This document shows, piece after piece, positions 58,501 to 64,000 of a stretch of DNA of 64,000 bases; position 1 is the first letter of the stretch; every line of letters starts with the position of its first letter. A model generated the notes under the pieces. The model had not been told where the DNA came from. It made no database searches and saw only the letters and a list, made by a program, of their open reading frames with translations. Location of the stretch: NCBI RefSeq assembly GCF_034190915.1, contig NW_026947502.1, forward strand, positions 36,362,785 through 36,426,784. Reading direction: 5' to 3'. Position numbers and translations under genes: made by a program. The stretch comes from Cavia porcellus. Its lineage: Eukaryota; Chordata; Mammalia; Rodentia; Caviidae.

Positions 58501-60556
58501 TCAAAAGCTACCTAAAACTTATATTCTTAAAATTCAAATTCTTAAATTGCAGTTGCTCCCATAGTAAATCTCATGATTTAAGAAAAAATATTTACTCTTC
58601 AAATCTTGAAGTTAATTATTATCTATGAATACATGAATGCCACTGATTCCAAAAACATGAAGTATATTATAGCCATTGAAGATGAAAATTAAGTGTACAG
58701 AAGACATTTAGAAAAACCTCTGATTTATACCATGCTACTGGTGATATCTTAGTGACCTTTCCAGTTTGGCAGTATTTTGTATGTGTTTTCTCTCCTAGTG
58801 CCCCAATATAAAATGGAAATAAAGAAGCAGAATCTCCTAAGTAACTAGTCTTGAAATGGGCTGTAATGAAGACCCGAGAACCCATGCCTTCATCTCAAGG
58901 AGTTGCCTACAGACTCCTGTTGTGTTATATGTATTTAAAATATGTACATTTGTGAAAATATTTAGAGAAGACACAAATAGAGGTTCCAATGTAATTTTTC
59001 CTCATGTTCAACTTGTCAACCTGCATTCAGCCATCTGGGGAGACTGCATGTTGTTAACAGCCCCACCTATATCCAAATTAAGCAAATTTCCTGCTAAACC
59101 ACCTTAGACCCTTGTGCGAGCACTGGTGTCTCATTAAAACACAGTGATCCTGACTGAGCCTGAGCCTCCTCCTCTGTGACTGCCTAGCTGATGTCACGTT
59201 ACTTGACTCAGTAGTCACAGTAACTCAGTAGTCATGTTAATTGACTCAGGCGTCAATTAAAATATCCTAGAGACTAAATAGAAGACAATTTGCCTCTCTC
59301 TACTTCCAATAACATGCAAGAATACTAGTGTGTTTGAGTAAACAGATGACTGCATCTGCGGACTGGACTAGAGTACCCCTCACACCTGAATCAGGCCAGC
59401 CACACAGCCAGTACTTTCTCTGGCCAATGTGTCTGCTTACACCTACTACAGTTCATACCGGCATTTATTGTCACTGTCCTAAGCTGGAGCAGAGAGAGGA
59501 CGAGAAAGAAGACTAAAGTGAGAATTAAGAGTAAACATTGCTCAAGATCAACCTGGAGCCCAGTGTTTTATGTTTGTGACGACATGGGGTTAAGTACAGT
59601 GGCCTCGCCCTGAAAGCCCAAAGCGCCTGGATACATGAACCCTTTCCCCTGCTGCATGTACTCCAGGCTTCCAACTCTGCTCCACACTACAGCTGGGCTC
59701 TGCCACGCATGCCTATTACCTCACGTATCTAGAAAACAAAGTTACTTTAGGAACCCTGAACCTTTGACAAGAACCAAATCAGTATTTTTTAACAGTCAGT
59801 ATTTGGAAAAGCATTTAAAAATGTGTGAACACAAATCAGTACTGTAACATTCTTCAAATACATTGAACACAGAGATTAAATGTGAGGATCAAATTGGCTC
59901 AGGATATCGTGAGGAGAAGTGAACCAACCACTAGCCAACACAGTTCAGGAGCACAGGAGAGAACCAAGGTGAGGAGCCGAAAGGAAAGTCTGTCTTCTTA
60001 CACAGGAGGTGGAGAGACAAATCTGTAGAATTTTGTTGAAGTTTATTTAAATACTTGTAAAAGCCAAAGAGGAAAGGTGAGAAAATATGCATTACTATTT
60101 GTCTGAGAAATGAACATCACAGGAAAAAAGAGAATCCTGTCAGAACTCTACCTCACAAAAAAGCACATGTGGATGTCATGTCCTATAAGAGATCGGTAAA
60201 AGCATCAAGGAACAAACTTAATTGCTTAAATTTTTCCAGTGCACATGGATAGAACACAAACTGATTTATCTTTTTTCAAGTACTGCAAGACAGAGATATA
60301 AAAGTCTGATCAATATAGCCAGAGAGGAAAACTATGGTCTAAATGGACTCATGAATATTAATACAAAAATTCTATTTTAAAAGGTAGGCAAATAGAAACC
60401 AGAATGACTCTAAAAGAATGCTGTGTCACTCATCATGCCAGGATGGCTCGCTATTAAGATATTTATTAATGCAGTTTACTCAAATCAAAAGAAAATATCA
60501 CCCCACATAATCAGCTGTACAAATGCTAAAATGGTATTTGACTTTAAAAACATGGA
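58501..60556. other. Unique sequence
   Basis: No gene or repeat was recognised over about 2 kb. Nested TGACTCAG-like words occur at 59203-59250 (see findings). Confidence 0.4.
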
Positions 60557-60558
60557 AG

Positions 60559-60637
60559 GAGGACTGGGGATTTCATTCACTGGCTCAAATGCTTGCCTGC
60601 TAAGCACGAGATCCCTAGTACAAAAAAAAAAGGAAAG
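60559..60637 (+). mobile_element. ID-type SINE
   Basis: 'ggactggggatttcattcactggctcaaatgcttgcctgctaagcacgagatccctagtac', then an A-run and ggaaagaac. The B box is shortened. The tail resembles the 'ggaaaaagac' tail of the copies at 6522 and 39758. Confidence 0.75.
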
Positions 60638-60734
60638 AACAAAGAATTTACATTTTTAACATGACAAATATATGGAAAGGTCAATTCGTGCTAAAATTAA
60701 GGTATCTCAGGACAAATTCAACCATTCTAAATGA

Positions 60735-60830
60735 TAAGTTAATATACATAAAACAGTTGGCAGAGTTCCTGGACTATAACTAGTACTTGTGTTTCACATT
60801 ATTTACCATTGTCATCATCATTAATATTTA
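60735..60830 (+). mobile_element. Possible MIR 3' fragment
   Basis: 'acagttggcagagttcctggactataactagtacttgtg' followed by 'attaccattgtcatcatcattaa' resembles the MIR 3' end. Short and diverged. Confidence 0.4.
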
Positions 60831-61215
60831 ACACTTGTTCAGAAGAACTAATTAAATTAGCCAAGTAAAATAAAGAGACATAAAAACTAGCATAGGAAAG
60901 GTAACTAAACATTTTAGAGTATGACTTCACATTCTTAAGTCTGAAGAAAATTGGGTGAAAATTTTACAAATGATAATAGAATTCTGTAATGTATCTGGTT
61001 ATATAAATAAACATTGAGAGGTTTTTTTAAAAACAACGAACAATTTTAAACCAAGAAAAGGCTATTTTTCAATGTCCACAGAAAGATACAAGAATATGAA
61101 ATTTCCAAGAGACACCCCCGATGAAGAAAATTTTCAAATACTAAAGAAAATATGTAGAACCATGAAAAGATAGGCATTTTACTCTTAGATGAAAAGACTC
61201 AAAATTGTAAAGACT

Positions 61216-61313
61216 TAATTTTCTTTTTTTTTTTTTTTTAATACCAGGGTTCGAACTCACAACCTCGCGCTTGCCAGGGAGGTGCTTAGGCCACTGAGCT
61301 AAATTCCTGGCCC
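61216..61313 (-). mobile_element. ID-type SINE, antisense
   Basis: Minus strand: 'gggccaggaatttagctcagtggcc' (A box), 'gttgtgagttcgaaccctggtat' (B box), A-run. Flanked by aagacttaattttct (about 61209-61223) and aagatttagttttct (about 61314-61328), an imperfect duplication. Confidence 0.87.
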
Positions 61314-61853
61314 AAGATTTAGTTTTCTCATGAGTTAAGTTGGACAAGTTGACCCTGAAGTTCAGACATAAAACAATCAAAACTACCCTTTAAAAAGTGA
61401 AAGCTGAGGAGTACCATGAGGGGCCTGACAATACAATAATAAGACATATCCCAAGCTAAGAGACTTTGTAGATAACAAATCTGGAATTTGAGATCCATAA
61501 ATGATGTTAGCATAATTATGCACCACTTATGGGGGAAAAAACCCGTCTCAAACCCTAGATTAGGGAAAATTCAAAGTGGATTAAAGATTTTAACCTGCAT
61601 TATTATACTAAACCTGTAGAATTCACTGCAAAAAAATATAAGGTCCACTGAGTTGTGTGGAAGCGAAAAATGTGTGTGCTTTCTAAGGCCAAAATCTCAT
61701 AACTTTCTGCCTCTGACTGACTTCTACCCTTGTATTTATCCTGGGTGATTTGAAACGTTGTGTATCTCCTTCTACTAGAGTGCTTCCTACCATGGGATTC
61801 AGTAGCATTTTTTACTCTTTGCTGGGTTGTGCTGGGTTATATTTCACTCAGTG
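61314..61853. other. Unique sequence
   Basis: Nothing was recognised. Confidence 0.35.
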
Positions 61854-61972
61854 GGGAAAGAAAGCGAGAGAAAGAGAAAGGGAGAGAAAGAGAGGAGAGG
61901 AAGGGAGAGGGAGGGAGAGGGAGGAGAGAGAGGGAGAGGGAGGGAGAGGGAGGGAGAGGGAGGCAGAGAGAG
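61854..61972 (+). repeat. Purine-rich (GAGGGA)n-type tract
   Basis: About 119 bp made almost only of G and A, with GAGGGA and GAGA units and two or three interruptions. The overlapping long plus- and minus-strand frames here are artefacts of its composition. Confidence 0.95.
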
Positions 61973-62597
61973 CACAAACAAATGACAATGAAAATTTCCT
62001 AAAAGCATAGGCAGTGAATGGCCCGACTCTGGGAATATGTGTGATACCCATTTTTGTGATCTGATCCCCAAATTCCATCCTCATGGAAAAAGACCTCAGG
62101 CCTCAGGCCTCTAGACCTTTGCCTGTCTATTTTTCTGTTCTCTCTTCCTGAATCACCACCACCTTCTGACCACTGCTGAAAAGCTTCACCTTACTTTTTC
62201 TGTTTCTCTCCTTTTTGTCGTCCCCTGAAGCACCTCTAAAGTGGCTGCGTTCTATGAATATGATCTTTTTAAGCTAAATTTCAGGTCACTTAATATTTTG
62301 CAGCTATTCTAATTACACCAAGAAATCTGTAATCCTAGAAACAACACATTAGTAATTGACACAAAGTTTCAAGTCTCACTGTTTAGCAATCTATAAAATG
62401 CTCAAATGTGATTGATTGGCTCAATCATATAAAAATGTGCACATATGGACCCAAAGTAGAAGACTATGTGAACCTAATTATTATGTCAACACAGAACCAT
62501 GGTTTTATGTTTCCTCTAATTTTTTTATTATTTTGCAACATAAATATAAATGCTATGTTCCAACTTTTAAAATCTGTTCATCGTAAACAAATCAAAA
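61973..62597. other. Unique sequence
   Basis: Nothing was recognised. Confidence 0.35.
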
Positions 62598-62606
62598 ATG
62601 CAAAGT

Positions 62607-62678
62607 TACTCAGCAGCATAGTGCCTGCCTGGAAAGTGTGAGGCCTTGAGTTTGATTCCCAGTAACCTCCCCCCAATT
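62607..62678 (+). mobile_element. ID-type SINE, 5'-shortened
   Basis: 'tactcagcagcatagtgcctgcctggaaagtgtgaggccttgagtttgattcccagtaac' with a short C-rich end in place of a long A tail. Flanked by atgcaaagt at 62598-62606 and 62679-62687. The first ~15 nt of the usual body are absent. Confidence 0.8.
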
Positions 62679-62687
62679 ATGCAAAGT

Positions 62688-63325
62688 GAAAGAAATCCAC
62701 ACTGTATCCTGACATCATAGGAAAATATTATTATGTTCTTTCTCTTTTATGTACCACTATATTTACATACACAAATTTCCTAATGTGTGAAGTTTTATAA
62801 ACTGCTTTGCTCATCTAGCGTTAGATGTTAAGCAGCCCTTGTCATTCACATTCCTGAAGAATATTTTATTGGTTACCAGATAATCCAAAGAAGGGCTATT
62901 TTATAATTTTGTTTACATATTCCTTTACAGTTAGACAGTTGGAGATTATAATAGATTTAAGACAAATGCTGTAACAGTAGTAACAGCATTTCTGAAAACT
63001 TACTGGGGTAGTTCTTGCAAGAATTACTAGTTCAAACAAAAACATTTCACACTTATGTATGTGTTCTAGAATTGGTTTCAGTCATCTTACTACTCAACAC
63101 TGACCATCAACCACCCTTCTTACCTTATCTTTCTTCAGGGGATAACAGGAGGGCTGGATTATATAAATCAAATCTTCCAAAACACCAGTTTTTAAAAATG
63201 TATACATTCTTTTTTCTAACCCACCCTAAGGAACTTTAGTTTCAAAGTGAAATAAGAAAACCCACAGATGAGGAGAGCACACAAAACTCTCCCGTAAACC
63301 CTCATTTAAGGAATACTTAAATTGG
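62688..63325. other. Unique sequence
   Basis: Nothing was recognised. Confidence 0.35.
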
Positions 63326-63462
63326 TGGTTTGGGGAGAATCACTTGGGAGCTTACTGAGACAGGCAGGCTGCACCCCCAGGAGTTTTCAATTCTATAGGT
63401 CAGATTCTGGCTCTAGAACTTGTCACTCAAAGTCTGATGTTGCTGATTTGGGGACAGTCCTT
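63326..63462 (+). mobile_element. MER5A-like DNA transposon remnant
   Basis: 'gtttggggagaatcacttgggagcttactgagacag', 'gctgcacccccaggagttttcaattctataggtcagattc', and 'aaagtctgatgttgctgatttgggga' follow the MER5A order. A near complete, non-autonomous hAT element. Confidence 0.8.
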
Positions 63463-64000
63463 TAGGATTCACAAAACAATTGTATTGGTTACCTTTTATG
63501 TCCCAAATAGTTTCAGGCACAGGGAGATGGTGATAAACAAGTTCCTACTCTCATGGCATTTATACTCCAATAAACAAACAACAGACTAAAAGTAACCAAA
63601 GGAGCAGAATTTCGGGGTGATTCGTATTAAACCCTCCAGGGAATTCTCTAGGCCAAAAGACCCCAGAACTATGCGGCTCCTCCACCTGGGTCCATTTCCT
63701 CCAGCCAGTGAAGGAGTGGTGTCAGCAAGAAAAAACTAACCGCTTGTTGAGTTTTAGCAATTCCCTTCAACAAAGCGAAAGGCCAATAGTGAGCAGACAG
63801 AAAAATGAAAGGAAGAATAATTCTCCTGCTTACAGGTCTGGAGCACACAGTTACACTTTTTTAGAACCAGCTTGGAAAAATAGGTCTTTTTATCAGAAAA
63901 CTTAATTCTTACTGCTGTTCTTACATAAGAGCTAATTATACATAAGGAGAATGTACTGATCGATAAAATGAAATTATATGTATACAACGAACTTAGCAGA
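63463..64000. other. Unique sequence
   Basis: Nothing was recognised to the window edge. Confidence 0.35.

Noticed and set aside
6522..61313. Colugo or tree shrew as source organism
   Set aside because: Considered because those groups also have tRNA-derived SINEs, but the 7SL SINE with internal duplication at 9702 points to a rodent. Not excluded by sequence search, which I could not run.
61750..62084. Overlapping frames rich in Arg/Glu or Ser/Leu/Pro
   Set aside because: Produced by the purine-rich low-complexity tract.

Overview
The window is A+T-rich mammalian non-coding DNA. I found no host protein-coding exon, tRNA gene or functional rRNA gene. Nearly everything recognisable is a retrotransposon or an older repeat, and most long open frames are remnants or antisense shadows of LINE-1 (L1). 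The most likely source is a rodent outside the mouse-rat group. There are short Ala-tRNA-like (ID-type) SINEs with clear A and B boxes, 7SL-derived B1 elements of which one (9702) keeps the rodent-type internal duplication, and a rodent-like MaLR LTR element, but no B2 or B4. The species cannot be fixed from this. The stretch is either intergenic or lies in a large intron.

Layout. 1-1455: L1 3' ends and a HAL1 tail fragment. 1456-6520: mostly unique, with MER5A and a Tigger-like DNA transposon (5642-6183). 6522-6623: a young SINE. 7058-7832: a composite retroposon with 5' tandem repeats and a HAL1-type tail. 10845-12420: old L1. 12935-16208, 21056-24478 and 45345-48540: three near-complete 'half-L1' (HAL1-type) elements, each with a GC-richer 5'UTR, an L1 ORF1-like frame, a long T-rich 3'UTR and no ORF2. 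16283-18900: a twin-primed L1 and an antisense MaLR provirus. 24815-29920: stacked L1 copies carrying a HAL1 3' fragment, a tailless 5S rRNA retropseudogene and a SINE. 29930-33700: mostly unique. 33700-49190: a dense mix of sense and antisense L1, antisense HAL1 3' fragments and SINEs. 49200-64000: mostly unique, with probable old L1, possible L2 and MIR, MER5 and several SINEs.

How the parts relate. None of the HAL1-type elements encodes reverse transcriptase. Their target-site duplications and A-rich tails are as expected if L1 ORF2 protein mobilised them in trans. The same source would explain the SINEs, the 5S pseudogene and the composite element. The most interesting signal is a family-wide 3' module of about 150 bp. 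It is repeated head-to-tail inside the HAL1 3'UTR, recurs as stand-alone fragments, and forms the tail of the composite at 7058-7832. All copies seen here are broken, so the window records past activity.
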